NCBI RefSeq assembly: GCF_024713945.1
Contig: NW_027461522.1
Location: 62,001-126,000, forward strand
Direction of reading: 5' to 3'
From: Dermatophagoides farinae
Lineage: Eukaryota > Arthropoda > Arachnida > Sarcoptiformes > Pyroglyphidae
Length of the DNA stretch: 64,000 nt
Shown: piece by piece, positions 1-10,600 of the stretch
Layout of the letters: each line of letters starts with the position of its first letter
Position numbering within the stretch: the first letter of the stretch is position 1
Program-made: the position numbers and the translations under genes
The notes under the pieces: generated by a model
What the model was told of the DNA's origin: nothing
The model's database searches: none
Seen by the model: only the letters and a program-made list of their open reading frames with translations

Positions 1-466
1 TCATTTTTTAAAAGTTTTTTTTAGATTCCTAAACAAAGACTAAAATTTTAATCAAATATAAACCGCACAAACCCTCGTATACTTTTGATTCAGTATATTG
101 TTCAATTTGTTTTATTTGAGCAATATAGTCAGGATGTTATAAACAAAAGTTTTAAAAATATAACAAATTAATTGTCCTTTGTATAAAACACAGCAATAAT
201 AGTCGTCCATTTAGTAAACATAGGCATTAGTATAGTTATAAAAGAATATACCAAAAATAGATAGAGATTAAACACTTCTTTGAAATTTATAAAAAATTTA
301 TTTTATCAGTGTGATCTTGCGCCTAAATTTGCAAAAGTAAAACTCGAAAAAAAATATTAAACACTAGCAATTATATAAAATCTGTAAGAGAAATTATACT
401 ATCAAAGTTTAATAAACTAGACAAGTCTTATGAAGCCGAAAAAAATTTTTTTTTTATTTAAATTCA
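1..466. other. Gene-free AT-rich leader of the window
   Basis: No open frame, tRNA or other RNA gene is recognisable here on either strand. The stretch is strongly AT-rich with short homopolymer runs and ends at the predicted start codon of the UTP15 gene. It probably holds the promoter and 5' untranslated region of that gene. The far left end could carry the untranslated tail of a gene outside the window. Confidence 0.5.
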
Positions 467-2094
467 ATGTCCGAGGAATATCTGGCAAGATATATCCCCA
501 CCGAATGTTTGACCTTTTTGCAACATGTTTCTACTAAAAAGTCGCAGTATAAAGTAAGTGTCGACCTATTGATTTTTGGTAGAATATTTTCGAACACACG
601 GTATCTACACTGCCTGTTTTAACTTGCGGGTTGATAAACCTCCCTATCTTGGAAGGTGAAGAAGAATTTATTCATCTCTGTTACTATATTAGCGGAACTA
701 ATTTAATACTTTTAAACTACTTATCTAAAGAAGTTTATGCTTCGTTTACTAACTCAAAAGCTCCACTGACGGCCGCTGCTAGTCGGCCTGATGGCAAAGT
801 TATCGCTTATGGCAACCAATCAGGCGATCTTTTTGTCATAGGTATAGAAAAAAAATTAAATATAGCTTCGTTTGAAGCAGACACTAGTTTAGTTTCGATA
901 TGTTTTATCAATGGCAACTTGTGGGTCGCTTCGATGTACTCATGCGGTACAATTCGAGTGTGGGAATTATCTTCTAAGTCAGCTCCGATTGCGGTTTACA
1001 AACAGTTAGAAGGTTTGATACCCATTGGTATTGAAAAATTCGGCACTGGCGATTCGACACAAATCGTGGCAGTCACTAAAGACGGCACAATTGTTATATT
1101 CGAAACAGACACTGACGAGGTTTTGCACAAGTTCGAATTGAACAAAGAAGTTACAGCTTTTTCCGTGCATAACGACACTTTGCTGTTAGCTGTTCAAAAC
1201 ACAACCGTTCGTCTCGCTTTGCCAACGTTTAATGTAATTAAAACAAGATTCTGTCACACTGAGCCCATCAATATTGTGAATTTAACGGATTCTTATGTTA
1301 TCACCGGTTCCACGGACTGTTTTGTTAAACTGTTCAACAGTACAACTCAAAAGATGTGTCTCTCGCTCAAAACTGACTGTATCATCACAACTGCCAAATA
1401 CAATGAGGAACACAACTTGGTCCTGTATGGGTTGGATAACGGACAGTTTTTTTGCAAACAGATCCTGTCAGCTAACCAAATCAGTCAGAGTAATTTCAAA
1501 AGAGTTGAAAATCGACAAGGTTATTTGTATTTTTTCAGAGGTCGACATGCAGAGGTTGAATTTGACCTTGAAATTGAAAACCCGACCAACAAGAACTTAA
1601 ACTACATTTCTACCAAAGTTTACTGTCCACCTTCGGTAGGAAAGCGTCTCGAACGATTTGAATTTAAAAAAGCGTTGTTTACAATGATGAAGATAAAACC
1701 AAATTATTTTATGCTACTTGTGGAAGACTTAATAACAGAGAACGTGTTGATTAAAGCAGTTAACGGTCTCACCGAAACCGAGTTCCTAAAGATCGTCACG
1801 TACATTAAACGATACCAGGCAAACAACTGTTTACTTCCGTACAAATCCACACTTTTTCTGTTTATTTTAACGATATTGGAGAAAAACTACTGGATCAAAG
1901 AATCATGCGATGAAAGCGTATTTTACGGATTTTTTTTTATGTGTCAGTGCATCATGAGCCAAGTCTCGGACGCAGAAACTACTAAATCACTATACAACCT
2001 TATTAATCAGTTTTTAGGAAAAAAAGCTGCTCAGTTAATTGACATGACTAGCGCCAAATGCGAGCAATTATACGAGCTTTTTAGCAAGGCTTAA
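467..2094 (+). CDS. UTP15: UTP15-like WD40 protein, U3 snoRNP / small-subunit processome
   Basis: Predicted 532-residue WD40 protein of the UTP-A (t-UTP) part of the small-subunit processome, which acts in the nucleolus on pre-18S rRNA. Two exons: 467-553 (29 codons from an ATG) and 583-2094, separated by a 29-nt phase-0 intron (GTAAGT...GGTAG, 554-582). Reading through the splice keeps the frame and gives an N-terminus of the expected kind. Degenerate WD repeats fill about residues 60-330, for example 'CGTIRVWEL' and 'GSTDCFVKLFN'. The C-terminal helical part (about 375-500) matches the UTP15 C domain, with 'RFEFKKALFTMM' then 'LLVEDLI'. Length is close to yeast and human UTP15 (about 515). 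The stop lies 10 nt from the stop of the convergent methyltransferase gene. Family call is inferred from the C-terminal domain and overall layout. Confidence 0.8.
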
Positions 2095-2104
2095 ATCTAA
2101 GTCG

Positions 2105-3130
2105 TTATACTCGAATGAACTTTGAAAAATAGAGCGGCCCGCTACCGTGATTATCGCAGGGCAGGATTAAAAAACCGAACTTCGTACGACGCAAAACCAG
2201 TTTTTTTTGCGATTTATCAATGGTGTCGTGTAAATCGACCACGTTGTAATCGCAATTTATCACTAAAGTAAAATCATCACTGATTGTAAACTTATTCTTA
2301 AATTTGGCTTTGTTCAAGACGTACTCGACGACTTCATCATTTTCACCGTTCAAAATAGAGCAAGTGCAATACAACAGCTCTCCAGTATTTGAAAGCATTT
2401 CGAGTGACGTCTCGAGAAGTTTTTTTTGTCGGTGTGAATTTTTTCGCATTTTTGCCTCGGACCACGAAGACATTGACGGATCTTCCATTACATGAAATGA
2501 GTCACAAGAGCACGGTGCGTCCACGAGGATTTTATTAAAAGGCATATATTTTTTGAGGTTTTGATTATTTTGCGTTGCATCACCATTTGTAATTTTAATG
2601 TGTCGCCGTTCAATATCAGGAAAAATTTGATCAATATTTTGTTTTAGACGGACAACACGAGGCATAGATATGTCATTCGCGAGAACCATCCAGTTACCAT
2701 CTAGCGCGGCTAAGTAACTTATAATTGACAATGTTTTCCCTCCGGGTGCTGCACATATATCTAACACTTTATCGTTGTGTCCAAACTTAAAAACGGACAC
2801 GATAACTACGCTAGCTAAATCTAAAACCGTTTTTAAACAAGTTCAAATTCTTGTCACACGCGTGCCAATCACAGCACAAACTTTATGTAGATACTTACCT
2901 AAATAGTACACATCGTTGGTCGCGACGTTTTTTCTGCCCGTTACATATATATTAGACGCGGCGAACAAATTTTCTTTCTGATCAGAATCCGCCGTTCCAG
3001 CTCTAGATCCCCACCAACATTGTATTTCACAATATCGTTCAGGCTCATTTAATAAAGAAATTTTTAATTCATCCCATAAATTTTTATAAAAAATTTCATT
3101 ATAAGTATCCCAAGATACCAAACTCGACAT
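2105..3130 (-). CDS. NSUN/NOL1-family RNA m5C methyltransferase (NSUN3/4-like)
   Basis: SAM-dependent RNA cytosine-5 methyltransferase of 315 residues. Exons on the minus strand are 3130-2899 and 2820-2105, split by a 78-nt phase-1 intron (donor GTAAGT at 2898, acceptor TTTTAG ending at 2821). The join restores the segment that precedes motif I in this family (Y-L-D-L-A-S). Visible motifs are the SAM-binding 'DICAAPGGKT', motif IV 'DAPCS' with the release cysteine, and motif VI 'CTCSI' with the catalytic cysteine, so both family cysteines are present. The short N-terminus without RNA-binding additions resembles the mitochondrial/tRNA enzymes NSUN3 and NSUN4 more than NOP2. Start chosen at ATG 3130 because upstream in-frame starts are not ATG. 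Substrate is not deducible. Confidence 0.82.
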
Positions 3131-3458
3131 AATCAAATTATAAAGCAAAAACTTGTTTGTTGTTAACAACCGTTATTTAGTTAACTCCGCCAAATTAAAG
3201 AACTAATTCGCACCTCGCACGCCGGTGAAAATCCGCCCAAAAAATAATTAACACGCAACCAACCTTTTTGTGTTTATTATTTTATTAACGAGTTAATAAT
3301 TTTGTTATTATATTGAAATTACAAATTCATTAATGAGAAACATTACATATAAATATTAAAAAAATAGGTATTTGAAAATTAACATTACAAGAACACGCTT
3401 TTCCTCAAATCAGATTAATAATATTTTTCCACGAAATTAATTTAGAATTCGGTTGTCA
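3131..3458. promoter_or_regulatory. Divergent intergenic region with inverted repeats
   Basis: This 328-bp region separates two divergently transcribed genes (methyltransferase and A20/AN1 protein) and so probably holds both promoters. It contains an inverted repeat with 8-bp arms and a 2-nt spacer at 3282-3299 (TTATTAAC / GTTAATAA) and further GTTAAC-like words near 3163-3184. No RNA gene is seen. A regulatory role for these words is inference; AT-rich DNA yields such dyads readily. Confidence 0.4.
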
Positions 3459-4009
3459 ATGGACCATTCGCACAAGGACGTAAGTTATTTCTAAGCAGCA
3501 AATTTTTTTAGAAACAGCCACCAAATTGTCTAGCAAACTGCGGCTTCTATGGCAGTGCAGCTACGGAAGGTTATTGTTCAGTTTGCTACAAAACACGCAT
3601 TTCGAAGCAAGTTGCAGCTTTGGGAAATGATATTCAGAAAACCCGAACCAGCTGCGGTTCGACCTATTCTCCGGAGCCCATAGTAAATAATAAAGAAATT
3701 ACCTCAAATTTTTCAATCTATTCCGACAATTACTCTAACAACACTAATAAACTCATTGAATCAGACGAAGCAAATGCTGAATCTAAAAATGTTAACTCAA
3801 AGGCAGTAAATATAGACAAAACCAGATGTTCGCGGTGTCACAAAAAACTTGGTATTATGGCATATCAGTGCCGTTGTAAACATTATTTCTGCAGCGCCCA
3901 TTTACATTCTGAAACACACGAATGCGCTTTCGACTACAAATACCTCAATAAAACTTCGTTAAGCAAAACGGTGACAAAAATTACACCAGACAAAATTAAT
4001 AGATTTTAA
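3459..4009 (+). CDS. A20/AN1 zinc-finger protein
   Basis: Small 172-residue protein with an A20-type finger followed by an AN1 finger, a pairing seen in ZFAND5/6 and the plant SAP stress proteins that bind ubiquitin. Exons are 3459-3479 (7 codons) and 3512-4009, with a 32-nt phase-0 intron at 3480-3511. The A20 finger spans residues 13-32 with spacing C-x3-C-x11-C-x2-C. The AN1 finger near the C-terminus has 'CSRCHKKLG', 'CRCKHYFC' and the closing H-x5-H-x-C. The middle is Asn/Ser-rich and probably disordered. Without the intron the A20 finger would be lost, which supports the gene model. Role in ubiquitin or stress signalling is inferred from the family. Confidence 0.88.
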
Positions 4010-4326
4010 CCCTGCTCTGCAAATCATCTTTCATCATATACAATTCTAGTTATATATGTCTTTTTGTTTTTCTCTTGCAGTAAGAATTCATTTCCCAGTA
4101 CGGCTGGCCAAGCAAAACGTTATCATTACGGCTTCGTATACTCAAGTTAAGCTAGTTTTGATTTTCTCTCAATAGCTTTATTTCGTTCTAGTCAGTCAAT
4201 TCTGTCCATTTATACGATCCTATGTATTATCAGCATATATCTTTAAAATTTATCACTCTTCAGGAAACCTGATGCCTCTGTACTACGAATAGTTAAACTA
4301 ACGTTTATTTAGTTTAATCTTAGTTT
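4010..4326. other. Convergent intergenic gap with a perfect 9-bp hairpin
   Basis: The gap lies between the 3' ends of the A20/AN1 gene and the NAD kinase gene. It holds a perfect inverted repeat at 4293-4317 (TTAAACTAA, 7-nt loop, TTAGTTTAA), placed 9 nt past the NAD kinase stop in the direction of that gene. No RNA gene and no convincing small gene is visible; a 39-codon open frame from the ATG at 4056 looks non-coding. Confidence 0.45.
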
Positions 4327-5307
4327 TCAGTTGATGTAAAAACTTTCTCTAGATTTATACGAAAAGTTTTGAGATTCTATTACAGGTGTCTTTCCCCAAA
4401 ACAAGTTATCTTTGAGAGACATCAACCACAGATCTTGCATCCTATCGAAGCCTAGAAATACAATTGGGTTTTTATCTTCGGAAATAGTTACATGGGAATC
4501 GTAGTCTAATTTCTTCAATGTTTCTCCATCTACGCGAATCGTTGCGTCTGTACGACTGTCTTCGTTCAGTCGCACTTTAATTAAGCTTGACGCTTGAATC
4601 ACAATAGGTCTAAGCGAGAGTGAATGCGGACAAATCGGGGTTATAATGCTGCAGCGCACAGCAGGATCAACTACACTAGCCCCTGCGGCCATGCTGTAAG
4701 CAGTAGATCCAGTCGGCGTGGCTATGATAATGCCGTCTGCTACTACTGTGATGTAGTAGGTATCATTGATAAACACGTCTAATTTCCGCAGCCCCGAACA
4801 AGCACCTCGATCAATTACGCACTCATTCAAAGCACGAAATGGACCTTCGACTATTCCGTCTTTATTATACACAAAAATTTCCAAGGCGTATCTTTCTTCG
4901 TATTTCAAAGAAGCGTTATTTGGATTTTCAATGTACTCAAATACCAAGTTGCTTACTTCGTCTACATACGTCCGGTTCAAATAGCAAAGCGATCCCAGCG
5001 CTACGGCTATCACTTTTGGAACGGTTTTTCCTTGAAAAAGTTTCACGGAACGAAGAGTCGTTCCATCCCCTCCAAGAGAAATAATTAAATCAATCTTACT
5101 AGTTTCACAATTGAAAATGTTTACTTTTGAAAGTAGCCGACTGTCAAGGTAGTTCAGTGTTCTTGATTCTAAGTAGATCTCTAATTTTCTGTTAGTTAAC
5201 AATTCAAGCGCCAGAACTATAGCCGCATCGATGGCATCTTGCGAATCCAATTTCAATATGAATAGAACTCGACATTTTTCACTAGTCGGCGTATCGAGCT
5301 CAATCAT
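4327..5307 (-). CDS. NADK: NAD kinase
   Basis: ATP-NAD kinase of 326 residues, which phosphorylates NAD to NADP. The start is an ATG at 5307. Family signatures are in order: the GGDG nucleotide/phosphate loop in 'LIISLGGDGTTLRS' (about residue 79), the 'LNECVIDRG' segment (about 164) with the conserved Asn-Glu, and the glycine-rich 'TPTGSTAYSMAAGAS' (about 204). 'SLRPIVI' and the C-terminal beta-rich part also fit. Length is usual for a minimal cytosolic NAD kinase. I see no clear targeting peptide. It lies 191 bp downstream of the acyl-CoA synthetase gene on the same strand. Confidence 0.93.
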   Translation of the reverse strand: MIELDTPTSEKCRVLFILKLDSQDAIDAAIVLALELLTNRKLEIYLESRTLNYLDSRLLSKVNIFNCETSKIDLIISLGGDGTTLRSVKLFQGKTVPKVIAVALGSLCYLNRTYVDEVSNLVFEYIENPNNASLKYEERYALEIFVYNKDGIVEGPFRALNECVIDRGACSGLRKLDVFINDTYYITVVADGIIIATPTGSTAYSMAAGASVVDPAVRCSIITPICPHSLSLRPIVIQASSLIKVRLNEDSRTDATIRVDGETLKKLDYDSHVTISEDKNPIVFLGFDRMQDLWLMSLKDNLFWGKTPVIESQNFSYKSRESFYIN

Positions 5308-5498
5308 TACTGAAATCCATTATTTGATATTCAGATGCGAACAATTAATAAAATTAATTTACAATAAAGGTCTATATAATTCAAAAATTAGTTGTATTCA
5401 ATATTGTAACTACAAGGAAAATAAAAATAAGAAACAAGTATTTGTCTAGTGCACTTGTAAATTATTTATCTTAGAAAATCTGGTTGAAATCAGCCAAC

Positions 5499-7553
5499 TT
5501 ACGCACTGTAAAGAGCTTTGATTTCGTTCTGATATTTTTGTAAAATTTTGCGTCGTTTTAGTTTTTGAGTAGGAGTCAAAAGATCACTATCTTCAGAAAA
5601 ATCTTCGTCGACCAAAATAAATTTCTTAACTTTTTCAAATCCATTTAATTTAGCAGCTGCGGCATAGTCGTTGAGCTCTTGTTGAATTTTTTTGTGAATT
5701 TCATTATAGTGCTTTGATAAAATTTCAGAGTCATTGCAGGTAATTTTGTTTTCAGACATCCATTTTTTCAATGCTTCGTCATGGTCCAACACAATAACAG
5801 CGACCAAAAAATTGCTAGAAAGCTGACCATGAACTAACATGTTTTTGATGAAAGGACTGTTAATTAAAATAGTCTCAATTGTTTCTGGAACAACGAACTC
5901 TCCTTGGTTTAATTTAATGCAGTCACTTGCTCTGTCGACGACCTGGAAACAACCTGCAACTGGGTCTCTGATAAGAATGTCTCCAGTCTTATACCAACCG
6001 TCTTTGATCGCTTCCTTTGTCGCTTTAGGGTTTCTGAAGTAACCGACAAACAAGAGTGGACCACGAATGTAGGCTTCTCCTTTCATAACTTCGTCGTTGA
6101 CCTGAATTTCCAAATCAGGAACACTGACAAGCTTGACTTCTGTAACGCTTAAGGGTCCACCTACCTGTCCGTAATTGTTATCCTTAGAAATAGAACAGAA
6201 TGTTGTTCCAAAAGTTTCAGTCGATCCATACCCTTGCATGACAGGAATGCTAAAAAGGCAAGCGATCTTTTCTTGTAGTTCCCGCTCAAGCAAAGCACCT
6301 CCACAAAGCATGTACTTTAACTGCCCACCGAGAACATCTCTTATTTTCTTAAACATAGTTTTATCCCATAAGAAATGTTCGAAAGCACCAGTTTTTCTGA
6401 ATCTTTTTATCTTTGTGTCTAACGCTTGGTAAAAGAGTTTCCTTACTACCCAGTCTTTCGTCTCGACCATACCTTCGATTTTGTTATACAATGTACTCAA
6501 AAGTCGAGGTACAACGCAAAGTAAGTGGGGTTTGGCGATTTGGGTGTCCGAAGCAAGTCTGTCGACTTTTCCGGAGATTAAGGCAATTCTCATACCGAAC
6601 GATATGCAAATCAGAAGCATTATTCTTTCGAAAATGTGAGATAAAGGTAAATAAGAAAAGTAACAGAAATCTGGGATCAAGTAAAATGTATTCACGCTGT
6701 TTTGGTGTATATGCACCGCTAACACCTGAGCAGCAAAAGCGGACTCTGTTAAAATAACACCTTTAGGGTCTCCAGTTGTTCCACTGGTGAAAGAAATTGT
6801 TCCTACCGCTTCAGGTGCTGGAGGAGTAAAATCAAGCAGTCGGCGGGGGTTTAAGTCAAGAAGATCATCCCAAGTAAATAATCTGATATTGTATTTGATC
6901 AGACGCTCGCATATTTCACGAAATTCTTCTATCGAATATTCACCGTACATAACTACGTTGGCTAATTTGCAATTCTTAAATTCATCTTTAGGCCATGTCT
7001 CAAGAACTTCACAAATTTTTTCGATTCCTTCAAGTGAACCACATACTGATTTTAGGCCGGTTTTGAAACAAATGAATCTTAACGATGGAATCCCCATAGT
7101 ACTGTAAAGCGGTATTGAAACTATTCCGTATGCGTGACAAGCCAAATCAAGAATTATCCAGTGTACTGTGTTAATAGAAATAAGCCCGAGTGCGTTAAAT
7201 TTCTGAGCAGGACCATACTCTTCGTCAGGGAACACAGACGGTTTCTTGGGGTTAATAATTCTGTACTTAATCAAGGCAGAACCGATTACTTTAATAAGCT
7301 TCATTCCACCCGAATAAGTAATGTACTCATACGGCCCGGGAGGTTTTCTTTTACCCAAAAACAAATTGTTAGGGTAAAGATTTACTGTATGGCAAAATAC
7401 ATCCCAAGTATTTTTAGCTTCAAAGCCGGGATACGCAGTTATAAAGCCTGACACAGCATCAGGTGATCTGAAGGCACAAGTTTCCGAGCCGTCACTGGCT
7501 ATGTAGTTTTTTAGATCAACAGGTACCGAATAACAAAAGTGTTCTTGCGACAT
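5499..7553 (-). CDS. ACSL: Long-chain fatty acid--CoA ligase (acyl-CoA synthetase)
   Basis: AMP-forming acyl-CoA synthetase of 684 residues, which activates long-chain fatty acids with ATP and CoA. The AMP-binding loop 'SFTSGTTGDPKGV' is near residue 257, 'YGSTETFGT' near 441 and the hinge motif 'GWYKTGDIL' near 521. The long ACSL-type N-terminus ('ALGLISINTVHWIILDLA') is present, and the C-terminus ends in a short 'LYSA' as in other ACSL enzymes. The start is ATG 7553. The final codons GCG TAA GTT overlap a donor-like GTAAGT, so a spliced tail is conceivable, but the nearest acceptor would give a 23-nt intron, below the range seen elsewhere in the window. Apicomplexans usually carry several such enzymes. 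Confidence 0.93.
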   Translation of the reverse strand: MSQEHFCYSVPVDLKNYIASDGSETCAFRSPDAVSGFITAYPGFEAKNTWDVFCHTVNLYPNNLFLGKRKPPGPYEYITYSGGMKLIKVIGSALIKYRIINPKKPSVFPDEEYGPAQKFNALGLISINTVHWIILDLACHAYGIVSIPLYSTMGIPSLRFICFKTGLKSVCGSLEGIEKICEVLETWPKDEFKNCKLANVVMYGEYSIEEFREICERLIKYNIRLFTWDDLLDLNPRRLLDFTPPAPEAVGTISFTSGTTGDPKGVILTESAFAAQVLAVHIHQNSVNTFYLIPDFCYFSYLPLSHIFERIMLLICISFGMRIALISGKVDRLASDTQIAKPHLLCVVPRLLSTLYNKIEGMVETKDWVVRKLFYQALDTKIKRFRKTGAFEHFLWDKTMFKKIRDVLGGQLKYMLCGGALLERELQEKIACLFSIPVMQGYGSTETFGTTFCSISKDNNYGQVGGPLSVTEVKLVSVPDLEIQVNDEVMKGEAYIRGPLLFVGYFRNPKATKEAIKDGWYKTGDILIRDPVAGCFQVVDRASDCIKLNQGEFVVPETIETILINSPFIKNMLVHGQLSSNFLVAVIVLDHDEALKKWMSENKITCNDSEILSKHYNEIHKKIQQELNDYAAAAKLNGFEKVKKFILVDEDFSEDSDLLTPTQKLKRRKILQKYQNEIKALYSA

Positions 7554-7570
7554 TTTATAAACCTAATATT

Positions 7571-7622
7571 AAAAAAAAATTTTAAAATTTATTAAAGTGT
7601 AAAAAAAAATTTTAAAATTTAT
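7571..7622. repeat. Direct repeat of 22 nt, period 30
   Basis: An A9-T4-A4-T3 type block of 22 nt occurs identically at 7571-7592 and 7601-7622. It fills most of the 58-bp gap between the nucleoporin-like stop and the acyl-CoA synthetase start. The second copy covers the last codons and the stop of the nucleoporin-like gene, so it looks like a local duplication at its 3' end. Confidence 0.75.
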
Positions 7623-10600
7623 ATTTACTTTTTTTTGGAGGCGTAAAATAAGTTTTATCTTTTGCAAATTTAGAAAACAATGTAGGTTGCAAAAGAGGCT
7701 CTGATTTCGTTTGATCCATTTCTGTTTGTGAAAAATTATTATAATTAATTGGCATTTCCGGCTGAGAATGAGGAACTGGGTTCGCTCGTCGTTTCATTTT
7801 ATGCATTGGAATCTCAGCGTTATTGACATACAAGTTTTGATCTAAGGGTCCGAGTGGCTGAATGTTGCTTAAATTGAATACTTCCATTGCGGCTTTCTCA
7901 TTCGGCACGAAATTAAAATCATTATAGTCATTTGGCGAATTTCCAAATGTAATATTACTTAGAGCTAAATCACGATTCGCCTGATAGACGTCAACGTCAG
8001 AAGCTACCTCTCTTAAAGTTTTAGTAATCGGAGTACCTGAAGCGTTGCTCAATGGGGTTTGAACGTTTTCAAACGCTGAGACTGATGTTTTTGGCGAAGA
8101 TTGTTCTTGTTCTTCGATATTGCTGTCATTTTGTGTCAGAACAGTATCAAATTTTTCATCGGAATTTGTATCATTTTTTTCATCTTGCGACCAAATAGTT
8201 TTAAATTCTTCTTCGTTATTGTTTTTAATTTTTAATAAAGGGCTTTCAGAATCAGATTCAATTTTCTTCTTAGCTTTCTTTACAGCAGATTCAAATTTTA
8301 AAATATCTTTAATATTCTTCTTCAATAAAGTAGCTTTTTCGAAATCATTGCTATCGCTACAAGATCCAGGTAAAATAGATTCATACCTTGCTTTAAAGTC
8401 GACTCTATCGTTTGATAAAGAACGTTTACGACGTGGTTCAGAGTCGCTACAGTATTCTGATGGAACATTTTCACATTGGGAATCGTTGCCTTGTTCCCCC
8501 TTTACTGATTTAAAAAAACCACTGGAATATTCACTTGGTTTCTTTGTTTCATACATCAACGCTCGTCTATGAACACTTCGTTTATCGTCATTAAGTACAT
8601 GAATCGCCGTTTTTGGATTTACACAAAGTGGTCTCCTCTCATCGCTAGACGACACGTAATCTACATCAATAGAAACGGAGTATATCTTAGATTCGCGAGT
8701 GCGTTTAGGTTTTTTTAGTACACTAATTTCTATTGCTTGACTAGATGCCCTAGAACCAGATTTTTTTTTTTTGTTGTTCCTACTGCTTTTGCCTCTATTT
8801 TGAATTGTAGTACGTGTGTTTAGTACATCATCCGATTTAATACTTTCAACATTTGATTTTTCTGGAATTGGAGCTAGCGAATTTAAGATAGTACTATTTT
8901 CAGGTGATGCCAATTCGTCAGAGCCAAATCTAGGTTCAGTTTCAGATAATTGAAAAATTTTATTTGCTTGGTCATCGTTTTTTTCAAACTTTATGTCAAC
9001 GTTCGTTTCGTCTTTTCCATCATCTACCTCATCTTGTTTTGAATTGTTAAAGTCATTGCTGGCTTTAATTTGTTTTTCGTTATCATACTCATTATTAGAT
9101 TCTGACTTATAATTAGGGATACTTCCATTGCCTGACCCAGACAAATCTGTTAATGTTTTATCTACAAATGAATTTGAATTATCCTCAATAAAAGAGGGTT
9201 CCTTTATTTTTATATCATCACAGTTTCTAATTTTGATAGCAGATGCTAGTTCAATTCGTTTTATCATTATTGGTTTTTTTTTAGTAGTTTCATTGTTAAC
9301 CGAGCCAGTATTATCGTTGAAACAATTTTGTGAAGTTTTGTCTGTCTGTGAAACAGATGTGTAGTCGATATCTAAATTAGAGTTTCCGAATGAAAATGAA
9401 TCAGTAGATCGTTTTTTTTTACTTTCTTCAAAATAACCTTTAGATTCTTCATTTTGAGTTTTTTCTAAATCATTGTTTTGTGTTACATTGTTTGGAAAAA
9501 AATCAAGCTTGTTTTTACCAAGTGATAATTCAGGAAAATTTCCCGATTTTTGATTTAATGAACTACTGTTATTGCTGAAAAGTTTTTGTGAAGCGTCATT
9601 TAGTTCAAGCTTAGTACCGAATGAATTTAAGTTTGAACTCAATTCGTTGTTAAACATCGTATTTACAGTGGTAGACAAAATAGATGAAACATCACTAGTT
9701 GCAAAATTCATTTTAGGGAAACTGCTAGCAAATTGAGTTAAATAATCTTGTTTCAACTCAGCAGATTTATTAATTTGGTCATTTTCTGAATTTTGTGTGA
9801 AACTGCTACTTTCAATTGTATTTTCAAAGTCAGGCCTTGTGTTAAAGAGTGTAGAACTGTAAACTTTTGAAAGATCAATATCGTCTTCCTTAGTGCTATA
9901 AGCAGTTTGCAATAGTTTTTCAGCACAATCATACTCGTGATCAGCTGATCTATTAGTTTTAGAATGGCTTTTATTTGCAAGTTGAGGTTTTGTCAAATTA
10001 ATCCCAAACGCATTGCTTTGAAAATCTATTCCTAAAGGTTCATTAAACATAGATGAAATAATAGGAGAAATCAATGATTCAGACGGTTTTGGTGGAAGGT
10101 AAGAAGCATTCTCATTATTTTTGTTATTTTCATTTTGGTCGCTAGAATCTATAGCAGTATTGGTCAAACTATTGGCAGCTATATTATTATTTATAGAGAA
10201 TGAATTGTTGTTTAGGACATCTAAAGTGTTGAGTTCATTAAATGAACTTTGAAACTTGTGGAAACCGTTATGACTGCCCGCATTATTGTTGAAGTCACTA
10301 GCAGTCGAATTAACTTTCTCAGTTTCAAGCGAGTCGTGCACGACGTCTGTTTCATGCTTCAAATTGTTGAAGTTAGTAATTTTAACCGTATCACTATTAT
10401 AAATAGTATTAGGCATATCTTTTTTAAATTCTCCAGTTGTATCACCAAAATTTAATTTACCAATATCAGGAAAACTAAATTTAAGAGCAGAATTTTCTTC
10501 GAATGATTTATCACTATTCCAAGTCATTCCGATATTAGACGTCAAATTTTGTCCTAACAAACCAAACTCTAAGTTATCTTTTAGCTTTGTATCATGCTTA

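Noticed and set aside
1295-1600. A 101-codon frame inside the UTP15 gene in another reading frame
   Set aside because: It lies within well-supported WD40 coding sequence and has no family match.
4056-4175. Small open frame of 39 codons downstream of the A20/AN1 gene
   Set aside because: No composition, motif or splice context supports coding; it begins inside a pyrimidine-rich stretch ending in TTGCAG.
5446-5502. Possible 3' intron and extra exon in the acyl-CoA synthetase gene (GTAAGT overlapping its stop)
   Set aside because: The donor is canonical, but the nearest CAG acceptor gives a 23-nt intron, shorter than any other here, and the unspliced end 'LYSA' already matches the usual ACSL C-terminus.
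8120-8572. A 150-codon open frame opposite the FG-nucleoporin-like gene
   Set aside because: Its Ser/Phe-rich sequence is the reverse complement of Asp/Glu/Lys-rich coding DNA; the minus-strand gene has the coherent motifs.
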